The notes under the pieces: model-generated
What the model was told of the DNA's origin: nothing
Seen by the model: only the letters and a program-made list of their open reading frames with translations
Database searches by the model: none
Translations under genes and position numbers: made by a program
Origin: Pyropia yezoensis
Lineage: Eukaryota; Rhodophyta; Bangiophyceae; Bangiales; Bangiaceae
Direction of reading: 5' to 3'
Length of the DNA: 64,000 nt
Assembly (NCBI GenBank): GCA_009829735.1
Contig: CM020619.1
Span: 29,228,063-29,292,062 of the forward strand
Shown: positions 41,201 through 52,007 of the stretch, piece by piece
Layout of the letters: the number at the start of each line of letters is the position of its first letter
How positions within the stretch are numbered: position 1 is the first letter of the stretch

Positions 41201-42206
41201 AATCCCTCTGGCAGAGATCACGGCCATGTCGGTCGTGTCAGCCTTCCTAGATCACTGGGTTGCCGCGTATGGCATCCCAGATAGTACGCTATGGGACAAC
41301 GGACCGCAATTTGCGTCCGTTCTGTCTCAGGGAGTGCTGGACATGTTAGGGGCTCGGGCAAACTATGCCACCCCCTACCACCCACAAACTAATGGGCAGG
41401 TAAAGCGCTTCAACAAGACTGTTGTTCGGCAGCTGCGTCACTATGTGAGTGAGCACGTGAGAAGGTGGGACCAATACATTTCTATTTTGACTACTGCCTA
41501 CAATTCGCAGGTTCACTCTTCTACGGGGGGAGCACCCCTCGCTTTTGTGACTCCGCGCCGTGCCCGGTCTATTGCTGTACAGCGGCCGCTCTCAAGTAGG
41601 GAGGCCGGTGGCGGGACACCTACTCCTACTGAGAGTAAGGTGGAGTTCGCTGCGAGGCTTGAGAAACTCATCCCTAAAGTCAGGGCTGAGATGGACAAAG
41701 CGCAGACGCGCTACAAGCGTCCTTTCGACAAGAATGTACGTAACGCCAAGCACGTCCCCAAGCAGGGCGACTGGGTGCTGGCACTTTCGCATACCATAAC
41801 TGGGGGTAACCTGGGGTTCTAAACGAAGGAACCATACCAAGTCCTTCGTACGGATGGGCGACGGTTCACCACCGATAGTGACGATGGGATCCGTACAGTA
41901 AACGGACAAGACGTGGTGAAAGTTGCACCACCTCCTCCGGGCGACTCGACTTGGGCGCGTGCGCTCAAGGCGTGGCGTCTGCCTTACCTGCCTGCGGCCA
42001 ACCAGGGTCCGCAGGAGTACGTGTTTGACAAGTTCTTCGACCACGAGTGGGATGAGGATACTTACCGCCTCATGTTGAGGGTGCGCTGGTTTGGCTACCG
42101 CGCCAAAGATGATACATTGGAGTATGTGGAAGACCTCCCCGTTGACAAGGTCCGGGCTTACTGCGCCCGGAATGACATCGACCCCGACTGCCCTCCCTCA
42201 AAGTGA
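38277..42206 (+). pseudogene. pol: pol region of E3, broken
   Basis: Domains in order: aspartic protease (IALDTGSKVSLIHKSLI, 38455 on), reverse transcriptase (PRFCIDYRKLNES; MPFGLCNAPETIQRARDMIL-like region at 39700; YLED-like box near 39793), RNase H (LDVDASYDQLVCVLLQQQ), integrase HHCC region (REHNAPTGGHLGSS ... CKSCAQNR), integrase core (LEMDILGPLQV, WDNGPQFAS, NGQVKRFNK) and a chromodomain-like end (MLRVRWFGYRAKDDTLEYV, about 42075). The longest open part is 40110-41822. Several breaks elsewhere. Confidence 0.75.
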
Positions 42207-42319
42207 GGAAAAGCCAAGTGGTCGTGCCAAGAGAGTGCTTCAAGTCGAAGTGGTACGCAAAGGGGCTTTTAAATACAGCTCTAACCCTCTCACTTTCACA
42301 ACAAGGGTAGCTGCCAACT

Positions 42320-44259
42320 AGGCACGCATGCTAGACTCCCCACCACCACGACCCTCGCCCTCACGTGGAGGCGAGCGGCGAGACTCCCGCCGGTGACGAT
42401 CACCGCTAGTCGGTGGAGCGGACGGCTCCAAGTCGGAGTCGTTACGACCATGACGGTCACTGGTGTGACGACGACCACGGTCATTAGCTTTCTGGGTCTT
42501 GTGCGAAAGTTGGCGGCGCAAGCGACGGACCTACTCGGTCTCAAACGGGGTGGATGACTCCGACTTGGAGTAAGACAACTCGTCTTCCGACACGGGGGGA
42601 GAACGTCGCGAGTGGCGGCGACGACGACGAGGAGGTGAGTATGCTCGGCTCGCTCGAGGCTTGCCGCCTCCAAGTGAGGCCGACAAAGGCATGATGGACC
42701 CGATACGGGCCAACTCGGTCGTCATAAACTCAGCGACCGACTCGCAACTTGCAGTAGAGACGACAGTGCGAGCGCGTTCCTCAAGTTGAGTAGCCTCCGA
42801 CGCTTGAAGGGTAGCAGCCGACGCAGCCATCCACGACAGGGTGCGCACCAACATGGTGATAAGCATCTCAGAAGTCAAGGGAGCGGACGGCAACAACAAC
42901 TTGGGGTAGACCGTAAGTAGAGTGGCCCCCAAGTTGGGGGACACAGGCGCGGATGACTCAACCGCAACGCCGATCGGGATGTCCCCGTACGGCTGGAACG
43001 GAGCAGGAGGAAGAGGAGGGGCTCGCCGACTCGGCGGAGCCCGAGGCTAGCCGCGACCCCGAGTTGGGGCCGCCGAAGCGCCTTTTGTCAGGTACTCTTA
43101 GTGAGTCGCTATGCCCATCACCGTCTCCTCGTCCGGGGGGGCGCAGTGTGGCGCTCCACCCCTGGGGCATACGGGTAGTCCTCGATGCCCAACCCCTCCT
43201 TGAGTACCACGCGGCCGTCGTGGAGTTCACGGCCGACCCAGACGAACCGGCGAAGTGCGCCGTCGTCTTTAGGCCCACGGGAAGGTCGGCGCAACTTGTG
43301 CTCGATGCTCTCCCACTCGATGAGCTTTTGGAGCTTCAACAGCTCCTCAAGTAGAGTGAGTTGACCCGACGAGCACCCCTCAGCAACTTGCCGAGGGGTG
43401 AGCTGCTCCCAACCTTGGATTAGGCGGGGCGGGAGGTGCCAGAAGATCCCACGCCTCTGGACGCAGACCACCCAGGTCGACATGACCTCGAGGAGCCAGA
43501 TTGTCGCCAACATGGCAAACACTAGGTGGTCCGGGCTAGCCGTCATCATGACGGAGCCAAAGTGGTCCACGAACCGCGGTAGTAGCGCGAGGAACCCATA
43601 AGGGACCCCAACTTGAGACCACCACTCAGGTTTCTTGGGGTAGAGTAAATCCTTGCTCGCCGGCGCTCGTTGCGAAAACTCAAGTTGAGCCGAGGTCACC
43701 AAGTAGGGACATCGTCGGATGTTCTTCTACATCCGCACGTCGAAGTGATTGACGTGTGGATCTGAGGTACGGAGGAACGGGGGCAAGTTGCCACCACGTC
43801 CCACGTGAAGGTCGGCACGTCGCCGGGGCCCTCGGTGGTACCCCCGCGGGTCAACAACTTCTTGACCCGCTGCACGTCTTCGACCTCTTCGTCGTCAAGG
43901 AAGGAAAACTGGTCCGTCTTGAGGTCGGGAGGGAATCCGACCCTTCGAGGGAACTTCTCCCGTGGGCGTCTCCAGATGCGATCCATCGCTGTACCAACTC
44001 GGCCGCAGCGGATGATCTTCATGCCCTCCTCGTACAGGGGCCAGGGTGGGTAGAACCACCTCCCCAGGGCCTCCCGTGCAGTAACGGGGCCTACCTCCGG
44101 GGGAGAGCCCGCCACCAACCCGGAGTTGGGTGGCGCAGGCATCCCATCCCCCGAGGCAATCGCGGAGCTCCCGCCGGAAGTCCCGACGGGTGCTACGACG
44201 CGGGGCGCGTCCTCCATGCGCTCTTCCAGGGAGTCAGACTCCACCCCGGAGTACACCAT
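42320..44259 (-). pseudogene. antisense accessory gene of E3, relic, distant relative of the E1/E2 gene
   Basis: On the strand opposite gag/pol, between pol and the 3' LTR, as in E1 and E2. Minus-strand protein-like code includes FVDHFGSVMMT and QRRGIFWHLPPR, which line up in order with CLRYFGSVLAS and VRRQGRLFHLPTG of the E1/E2 protein, and a C-terminal helical part (SWMAASAATLQASEATQLEE). A start near 44259 (MVYSGVESDSLEER) is plausible, since the TATA motif at 44539-44547 lies upstream. Broken. Similarity was judged by eye. Confidence 0.5.
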
Positions 44260-44538
44260 GTCTCTCCCCAAGTTAGGGAGAGACAACTCGGTCGCAACTG
44301 CCCGAGGCCCATCTCGAGTTGAGGGGGACTTGGATCCTGGATAGACCGGGGGCCTCCCCAGCGTGGGGTGGTCTGGGATGAGGTGAGAGAGGTGAGTGGT
44401 TGTGGAAAGTGGTGGCAAGGTGAGTGCAAGCTGCCAAGTGGGCGAGCTTGAGGAGGAGGACGGTCGACGTGACCGCCTCCACTTCGAGGTGACGTACCGG
44501 GGGACAGCGAGTTGCGCCCCCGGCGAGTGCAACACGCG

Positions 44539-44552
44539 CTTTTATACCCCTT
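44539..44552 (-). promoter_or_regulatory. TATA box of the E3 antisense gene
   Basis: Minus strand reads GGGGTATAAAAGCGCG, a canonical TATAAAA followed by the same AGCGCG word as the TATA-like motifs of E1 and E2. It lies inside E3, about 45 bp from the 3' LTR, pointing into the antisense gene. Confidence 0.6.
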
Positions 44553-44593
44553 CTCAGGGCCGACCGGGTCGGTCGGAACTGAGGAGAGGGGAG

Positions 44594-45058
44594 TGTGGCA
44601 GAACTGGCCCCACGCAAGGGGGCAGGGCGCGTTACACTGGGGCGGGAGACAACTGGTCCGACCCGTTCCTCCCGTTGCATTTGATCCCGAATTTCCCTTA
44701 GAGATGCTTTCCTTGATAGTAAATCCAACATGGATTTGAGGGTCTTCTGCATTTTATCGTCTTGAATTTTCGTGTGGCCCGGTGGGCAGGTGCTGGGGTG
44801 GGAGATTCTGAGTGGCGAGATTCTGACAGGACCCTGGGGGGATAAGGGGAGCGACAGCGGGGCTTGGCCTCGCTTCCCCGTCCCGACCAAGAAGCTGCTG
44901 GCCCACACACCATTTTCTTGTTTACTGGTGGGGGGATTGCCCCACAACAGAGACAGCGTGTGTGCGACTTGCACTTCTTCCGGTCTTCCCGACACGGGAG
45001 GCAGCCCTTGTGCACCACCCCAACTTGGGTGCTGGGTGCGCGAGTGGTTTTTGCCACA
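44594..45058 (+). repeat. 3' LTR of E3
   Basis: 465 bp with terminal inverted ends TGTGGCA and TGCCACA, preceded by a polypurine tract. No second copy exists in the window, so this rests on the end structure, the tract and the abrupt start of gag-fragment homology at 45059. Confidence 0.65.
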
Positions 45059-45797
45059 CCGATGACTGCCAACAGACGTCCATTCGGGCCTCCGAACATG
45101 GGGACTCCCTTTGTACGGGACTGCATGGATCGGATGGCCCGATGCGATGTGTTACGCATCGATTCCGATACGACCGTAGTGCGGTCCTCCAACCGGTAAC
45201 GGCCCGGAGTCAGGACCGACCGAAAGACTTCGCTGACTCCGTATCAACGTCCTGGGTATCCAGCCGCTTGGCCAGTTGGTTGTCTCCGTATCAGCGTCCT
45301 GGGTATCGAGTCGCTTGGCCATTTGGTGAGTAAACTCATTTGACTCCATCCGCTTCAGTAAGCTCGCAGTAACCTGCGCAGTCATGGCCTGGACCAGTGA
45401 GGCGAGTACTTCTTGCATAGCTGCCTCGGGTTCCCGAGTCGCTTGGTTTCCTCCGTCTTGATGATACTGGGACAGGGTACCCCCTCCCCCAATGGCCGAC
45501 TCTGCTCCGGCATAAGTATCCGCCGGGCCGTATCCGCGGAGTCCGCTCCGGGTACTCCGGGCGTATGGCTCCGTGTGGCTCCGTTCCAACTCGGCTGACG
45601 AGTCTGATCCATAACCCACCGTGTCCGGGGGTTGCCCGGTAGTCACTGCGCCGGGGTCAACCCCGGTGGACTCCGAAAGTAGTCCGGCCGGTTCAAACCG
45701 TACCGGTGTGGGAGGAACACGACGGGGTCCCGTCGTGTGGCGTGTTGACATCAGCACTGCCATTGCGTCCTCCGTACGCTCTTGACGGGCGTCGAGT
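45059..45797 (-). pseudogene. gag fragment of the E1/E2 gypsy family
   Basis: Minus-strand sequence matches the N-terminal half of the E1/E2 gag (DARQERTEDAMAVLMSTRH, and SESMRNTSHRAIRSMQ at the other end). It is cut on the left by the E3 LTR and on the right by the E2 5' LTR, so it is a remnant of an older copy into which both elements inserted. It contains a ~50-bp tandem duplication (about 45233-45332, marker word CGTCCTGGGTATC). Confidence 0.85.
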
Positions 45798-46160
45798 TGT
45801 AGCAATATGGTTGGCCGTATTGTGACCCGAATATTAGGGGGGCTACTTCTAATCCTTGGCTTTCAATTTGATAGTCCGTACTGGTCACGGTATCTATAAG
45901 TTACGTATGACCAGAGGGACTTCCATCTTGGGGTGGAGGGTAGTTAGTAGTGTCTCCGAGGGTTTATAACGTGGGGGCCGGCGGCGAATCCGCCGCCGGC
46001 CAAGGCAGAACAACAAACCCCTCCGATTTGGGCTCCCATCTTGGTCCCGTGGCTTGCGCTCCAAGGACAGCAACCTTGGCCTCCCGGTGACGTTGGTGCC
46101 GATCCCCCTTGGTGAGTGTTCCCTGAGAGTGGACGTGCGACGGATTCCTATTGTGCTACA
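45798..46160 (+). repeat. 5' LTR of E2
   Basis: 363 bp, TGTAGCA...TGCTACA, the reverse complement of the E1 LTRs with a few differences. TATA box GGGTTTATAACGTGG near 45960. The primer-binding site TGGTGGAGCAGCAGG follows at 46162-46176. Confidence 0.95.
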
Positions 46161-46379
46161 TTGGTGGAGCAGCAGGGGACGGGTTTCCGTCACACTTTTG
46201 GTGACTCAGTCTTCGACCCTGGCACACGGATAGGGCTCCGGTCCTTTTCTTGTACTCGTGGTGTTGCGACCTGATCGATTGTGTTGAGTTTTTACCTGTG
46301 ACTGTGATCTACTGTTACTCTCCCCAATCTACCCCCTCGCTCTCTTATTCGTGGTGATTGTTACGTCGGTTGACTGATT

Positions 46380-48569
46380 GTGACTATGTCTACCCAAGAG
46401 ACGGGGAACGTTCAAGATGACGGATCGGCGTCGACGCCGACTCCGGAGGTGACTACGGGAACCGGGATCGGGAACCCGATCGACAACATTAAGACGCCAA
46501 TGCTTTCCGGTGCCGGATCGACGCTTGGCACGGCTCGGACGGCAGAAGGCGGGGGCCCGCCTCAACTGTCATCGACCGACCTCACTCCGCCGCCTCCTTC
46601 ACCAGGGGACTCCCTGATCGCATCATTGGCCCGCATCGAGGCCCGGTTTTCCGGACTCGACGCTCGTCAAGAGCGGACGGAGGACGCAATGGCAGTGTTG
46701 ATGTCAACACGTCACACGACGGGACCCTGTCGTGTTCCTCCCACACCGGTACGGTTTGAACCGGCCGGACTACTTTCGGAGTCCACCGGGGTCGACCCCG
46801 GCGCAGCAACTCCCGGACAGCCCCCGGACACAATTGGGTATGTATCCGACTCGTCGGCAGAGTTGGAACGGAGTTACACGGAGCGATACGCTCGAAGCAC
46901 CCGAAGCGGACTCCGCGAACACGACCCGGCGGATACTTACGCCGGTGGAGAGTCGGTTATTGGGGGAGGAGTTACCCTCTCACAGTATCCCCACGACGAA
47001 GGAGGCCAAGCAACTCGGGTTCCCGAGCGGCCTACGCCTGAAGTACCATCTTCAGTGGTGGAAGCTATGACCGCGCAGGTAACTGCGAGCCTACTGAAGC
47101 GGATGGAGTCAGATGAGCTTGCTCATCAACTGGCTAAGCGACTGGATATCCAGGACACTGACACGGAGATCGTCAACGAGGACTTCCGGTCGGTTCTTAC
47201 TCCGGAACGTTATCGTTTGGAGGACCGCTCTACCACCGTATCGGAATCGATGCGTAATACGTCGCATCGGGCGATCCGCTCTATGCAGACCCTTATGAAG
47301 GGAGTCCCTATGTTCGGGGGGCCGAACGGACGCCCGTTGGCAGTCATCGGCTTCTTGACTAGCTTCAAGGCAGCCGCGGACAAGGCCCTCGTTAACGAGG
47401 GGCTGGCCCTGGAGATCCTCCCGTTCTTTGTTGATGAACGGGTGCGAGGCATCCTTCGCCAGGCATCCCCGATGCCGGGAATGAGGGTTGCAGCCTCCCC
47501 CATGGACTACCGGGGGATTCTCAAGGAGCTGCTGAGCAGTAACCTCAGTGAGGACAAGTGCGAGGACCACTACCGGGCCCTGCGCACTGCCACCGCCCAG
47601 AGCTGGGAGGATGAGGAGATGTTCGGACGACGGATTCAAGAGCTCGACTACGAGCTGGGGAAGCCCCTCGGAGAAGGGGAGCTACGGGCCATCCTGTTCG
47701 CAGGAGTACCCAACTACGTGCGGATATCCGCACGGGGCGCCAACACGGCACGGACGAACTGCAGTCGACTGATGCATATATGCAAGTCCCTGGGGGACGC
47801 CTACCCGGTGCTTCACCCGGAGTGTGCTCTTGCCACAAAGCCCAAGGGTAAGGGGAGCAAGCTCAATCTTACCCCGGTACCGAGGCAAGACAAGATGGAA
47901 CGGAAGGCCGCACCGGTACTGGTGGCTACCGATTACGCCCCCTCGGGCGAGGAGGAACCACTGGTTGACCAGCAGGGCCACCTGCTGTTACCGGCTACGC
48001 CGGTGATTGATGAGCAAGGTACGGTAGCGTACATCGCTCCGGCGGGGACCCAGTTCCAAGTCAGCGAGGGCACGGGACGTCGCGTCCCGTACGTACGGAC
48101 TACAGGGTACTCCCCGGTGACGGGTAACCCTCACCAACCCTTGCCCACATGGGCGGTGCGCACGGAGGCACCTCCGCAGATTGCGGGCCGACCCAACCGG
48201 TTGGGGGAGTCCATGTTCCGGTTGACCCAAGGACCCAAGGCCTACCAGGGAGCAGGCACTCGGGCACCCGAAGGAGGCAACCGCAGCTACGGGGCTACCC
48301 CGATGCGAACTCAAGGGGGGACCGGCACGTCCGGATGTATGTTGTGTGGGGATCCCCAGCACTTGGTGTCTTCCTGCCCACTCATCCCCGAGGAGTCTCG
48401 GCGGGCAGCGGCGCAACGCAAGGCATCCACCGGGGGGTATCCCGCCAGAGCACCCGGACCCGCACCGGGTAGGCAGCCAGCTCCAGGAGGAGTACTGGCC
48501 GTCGAGGAGGCACCCGCTCATCCGGATGTCCCGGAGGACAGCACCCGGACGAGCACAGGAAACGAGTAA
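46380..48569 (+). CDS. gag: gag protein of E2
   Basis: A 729-residue frame, the same length as the E1 gag and nearly identical to it. Disordered N-terminus, capsid-like centre and a CCHC zinc knuckle near 670 (CMLCGDPQHLVSSC). Preceded by the 5' LTR and a ~220-bp leader (46161-46379) with no gene. Confidence 0.9.
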   Translation: MTMSTQETGNVQDDGSASTPTPEVTTGTGIGNPIDNIKTPMLSGAGSTLGTARTAEGGGPPQLSSTDLTPPPPSPGDSLIASLARIEARFSGLDARQERTEDAMAVLMSTRHTTGPCRVPPTPVRFEPAGLLSESTGVDPGAATPGQPPDTIGYVSDSSAELERSYTERYARSTRSGLREHDPADTYAGGESVIGGGVTLSQYPHDEGGQATRVPERPTPEVPSSVVEAMTAQVTASLLKRMESDELAHQLAKRLDIQDTDTEIVNEDFRSVLTPERYRLEDRSTTVSESMRNTSHRAIRSMQTLMKGVPMFGGPNGRPLAVIGFLTSFKAAADKALVNEGLALEILPFFVDERVRGILRQASPMPGMRVAASPMDYRGILKELLSSNLSEDKCEDHYRALRTATAQSWEDEEMFGRRIQELDYELGKPLGEGELRAILFAGVPNYVRISARGANTARTNCSRLMHICKSLGDAYPVLHPECALATKPKGKGSKLNLTPVPRQDKMERKAAPVLVATDYAPSGEEEPLVDQQGHLLLPATPVIDEQGTVAYIAPAGTQFQVSEGTGRRVPYVRTTGYSPVTGNPHQPLPTWAVRTEAPPQIAGRPNRLGESMFRLTQGPKAYQGAGTRAPEGGNRSYGATPMRTQGGTGTSGCMLCGDPQHLVSSCPLIPEESRRAAAQRKASTGGYPARAPGPAPGRQPAPGGVLAVEEAPAHPDVPEDSTRTSTGNE

Positions 48570-48652
48570 GAGGAAGGACGACACGGGGTCGCTGGGGTAA
48601 CCCTAGCAAGCCACCCCGGACTGCCGCGGGGAAAGCCCCACGGAGAGCGCGG

Positions 48653-51075
48653 TTGAGCCGACGCCGCATCAATCCCCGGGTACACCTTCCGGCCCCGACG
48701 ACACGGCGTCAGGGGATTGATGACCAACCACCCAGGTTCGGAGGAGAGGACAAGAAGCCCCGTCACATGGAACCAGACAAGGGCCCTGTTCAGGATGCCC
48801 GAGCTACACCGGACATCGGTGTAGGCCACGTACTGTTCACCTTGGAGAACTTCAAGGTATCAGCCACACTGGGGGTTGACCCCCAGTCGACCCGATCGTA
48901 TTACCCTGTACTGGATACAGGGGCTGGACCTAACCTGATCCGGAAGGATACCCTCCCGGACAAGTGGCTTCCGCGAGTCAGAGTGACTCGGGGACCCACC
49001 ATCAAGGACGCGAATGGTCGCCTCATTCGTACGACCGCAGCGATGTCGCTGCGGGTTACCATCGGGGAACTCACTACGGAAGTCGACTTCCTGGTGTGTG
49101 AGACCCTATCTGTGCCCTGCATACTGGGGTGCACCTTCATCAACGTTCACGTGGATGCAATCCGCCAAGGCCGGAGGACCGTCGAGCTTCACGAAGCCGA
49201 CGGGACGAAGCGAGGACACACGGCTATCGTCAGGGACCTGACGCTACAAGGGAGCCACGTTAACGTGGCTGAGGTGTATGCAAGCGTCGAGCCGAAGACA
49301 CTTCGGTTGGCCAAGCGAACTCGCTTTGAGCCGTTGTCGGAGACAGTCCTCCCGGTTAACTGCGACCTCGCAGGCATCTGCAGAGTCCGGTCCAACCTGC
49401 GGGCGTACAAGCGCCATGGGTTGACCATGGCCAACGGTCTCATAGACCTCCCAGCGGGGGGGTCATCACTGCTCGTGATGGCGAACTATCGCCGTAAGGC
49501 AGTCACCCTTCCGAAGGGAACTATCCTCGGGATTGCTGAGCTCTACGAAGGAGATATCCTTACCCCTGACAAGGAAGGTCAAGTGGTACCACTTGAGGTG
49601 CTGGCGGCCGCCGAGACCACCGAGCGACAGCAACCCGATGACGGGAAGCCTAACCCATCGGCGGCTCCGGCGGACATGCCGCCAAAGGACCAAGAAGCAC
49701 TGAAGGCCCTGGCCGAGGCTGACCTCGACCACCTTCCCCCTTCGGTAGCCGAAGGGGTACGACGGATGCTAAGAAAGCATGACGTCATGTGGACAGGCGG
49801 GGCCTTGGGTACCATTGGGGCAACCCAACATCGTATAGACCTGGTACCGCGCGCACGACCCGCCCGGTCACAACCGCACCGAGCGGGACCTATGCAACGA
49901 GAGATCGTTGATGGAGAAGTGAAGAGGATGAGCGAAGCGAAGGTGATACGACCTTCGATGTCGAAGTGGGGTGCCCCAGTCGTTATCGTACCGAAGAAGG
50001 ATCAAACCCCTCGGTTTTGCATCGATTATCGACGCCTCAACTTGGTTACCAAGAAAGACTCATACCCGTTACCAAGGATGGATGAATGCATCGACTCACT
50101 GGGGGAAGCTACGGTGTTTACCACCATCGACTGCAATGCCGGATACTGGCAGATCCCAGTGGCGGACGAGGATATCCCCAAGACGGCGTTCGTCTGTCAC
50201 AGTGGAGTGTACGAGTTCCTAAGGATGCCCTTCGGATTGTCCAACGCCCCCGCTTCATTCCAGCGGGCTATCGACAATATACTGTCGGGAGTGAAGTGGC
50301 GTAACTGCCTAGTGTACCTCGATGACGTCATCGTCTTCTCGCGTAACATGGATGACCATGTGCAACATGTTGACGAGGTACTCACCCTGTTGCGGAACGC
50401 CGGGGTAACCCTGCGCCTGAAGAAGTGCGCCTTCGTCCAACATACGGTCGAGTATCTGGGCCACCAGATAACCCCTGGTAAACTAGGGGTACTCGAAGCC
50501 AATACCCGAGCACTCCGGGATGCCCGGTTCCCTAACACCCAGACACAGCTCAAGAGCTTCCTGGGAATGTGCAACGTATACCGACGATTCGTCAAGGACT
50601 TCGCTCGGATAGCTAAACCGTTAACGGTTCTTACGAGCAGTACCTTGCCCAAGGTACTCCAACCCCCTTCGCCTAGCGAAGAGGAGGCATTCGAGTCACT
50701 GAAGCGAGCCCTACTATCCCCACCCGTCCTTGCGTTACCGCACAGACGAGGTACCTTCGTCATCGATGTCGATGCGTGCGACACCCAAGTGGGATGCGCC
50801 CTGTTACAGGGAGAGACGTTGATCGGTTCCGATAACGTTATCCCGGACCTACGTCCGGTAGGGTACTTCAGCCGGACACTCAACCCGGCTGAACGTAACT
50901 ATAGTGCCACCGAGCGTGAGTGCCTCGGGGTCATATGGGCAGTGCAACTGCTCCGTCCATACCTGGAGGGCTCCAGGTTCATCGTGAGGTCCGACCACGA
51001 ACCCCTACGATGGCTCCTCAACCTTGGTGACAAGGATTCCGATAGCCATGGGAGGCTAGCCCGATGGAGGCTGAA
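48653..51075 (+). CDS. pol: pol of E2, first part (protease, RT, most of RNase H)
   Basis: Matches E1 pol from near its N-terminus: aspartic protease (VLDTGAGPNLI), reverse transcriptase (FCIDYRRLNLVTKKD, YLDDVIVFS near 50315) and RNase H (FVIDVDACDTQVGCALL, then SDHEPLRWLLNLG). It is in the -1 frame relative to gag, as in E1. Interrupted at 51075 by the nested element; the open frame runs on a short way into that element's LTR, which is not part of pol. Confidence 0.9.
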
Positions 51076-51996
51076 TGTGAGGACCCACCTAAAGCCGGGG
51101 AGCCCTCAACGTACTCGTGGGGGTCTCAGCGGTCCCTGCGAGCCAATGGGGCGGCGGGGCACGGGGAAGAGGACGGTGCTCTCGACGGGGGTGGGTCTGG
51201 GGAAGAAGATGGGCGCGACGTCGGTGGGGATCGAGGGTACAAAAGGTAAACAGTGTCTTTGGTCTGTGTCTGTGGTTGCCCCTCTCGTCTCCCTCGGTGG
51301 CGCCGACATCCACGCACTATATACTCGCGTCGGGGCACCCGAGGTGCCCCAAAGCATGCGTTTCCCCATCGCACCGCCGGTAGGCACAGAACGGTCCAAA
51401 AACAAAGCATGTCTCTCAGAACAAAGCATGGGCGGGCGTGCGCACTAAAGGAGTGCAGCCCCAGTTTGCCCGAAACGAAGGAGGTCCCGTGGATGGCGCC
51501 CAGCGCGCCCCACCAGCCGGCTCCACACGCCCGTCGGCCAGAAGGTCCGACTGGCTGTAAGGGCCAGCAAGGCCAAATTCAATCAATCCAAAAGCCGGCG
51601 AGCCAGTCATATCGCACTCAGCCGCCAGCGAGGATGTGCGGTGTCCTCAGTGTCGGTGAATCATGTGACTGGTCCTTGATGCCAGCTTTCAAGCAGCGCA
51701 GAGAATAAAATTCAGGCAGCACAGACGGGGATGTCCGCCCGTGGTTGGTGGACGATGTCACTCGCTCCTCGCTGTCGAGTTTCGACGTCCATGACAGGGT
51801 TCCGACAGTGCGTTGACGGCGGCTTTCGTGCGGTCGGCCGACGTCCGCAAAATGTCAGGGATACAGCGTGGTGTCGCCCAGGGTAGTGGGGAATTGATGT
51901 GTCTTGGGGGGAGTTATCGGGGCCGGACATGTAAGGAGAGGTCCCAGTCCATATCCCCTGGGTTCCGGGTGGGGATTTAAGGGGCAAATCCTTACA
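51076..51996 (-). repeat. 3' LTR of the nested chromovirus
   Basis: 921 bp, TGTGAGG...CCTTACA on the plus strand. On the minus strand a TATATAG box lies near 51320. Confidence 0.95.
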
Positions 51997-52007
51997 CCTC
52001 CCCCCCC

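Larger units (their letters stand above)
36350..45058 (+). mobile_element. Ty3/gypsy element E3, broken, with 3' LTR
   Basis: Order on the plus strand: gag (about 36430-38226), protease and pol (38277-42206), antisense gene relic on the minus strand (about 42320-44259), a TATA motif for it (44539-44547), polypurine tract (AGGAGAGGGGAG, 44582-44593) and 3' LTR (44594-45058). The 5' LTR is not present; the left edge abuts element A. Several breaks. The LTR ends TGTGGCA/TGCCACA resemble the TGTAGCA/TGCTACA of E1/E2, so the families are relatives. The right flank is a gag fragment of the E1/E2 family, so E3 probably inserted into an older copy of that family. Confidence 0.75.

Noticed and set aside
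36338-45063. CCGAT at 36338-36342 and 45059-45063 as target duplication of E3
   Set aside because: The left copy does not adjoin an LTR end and the 5' LTR is missing, so the match is best seen as chance.
51076-51448. Extension of the E2 pol frame past 51075
   Set aside because: It lies in the LTR of the nested chromovirus and is open by chance.
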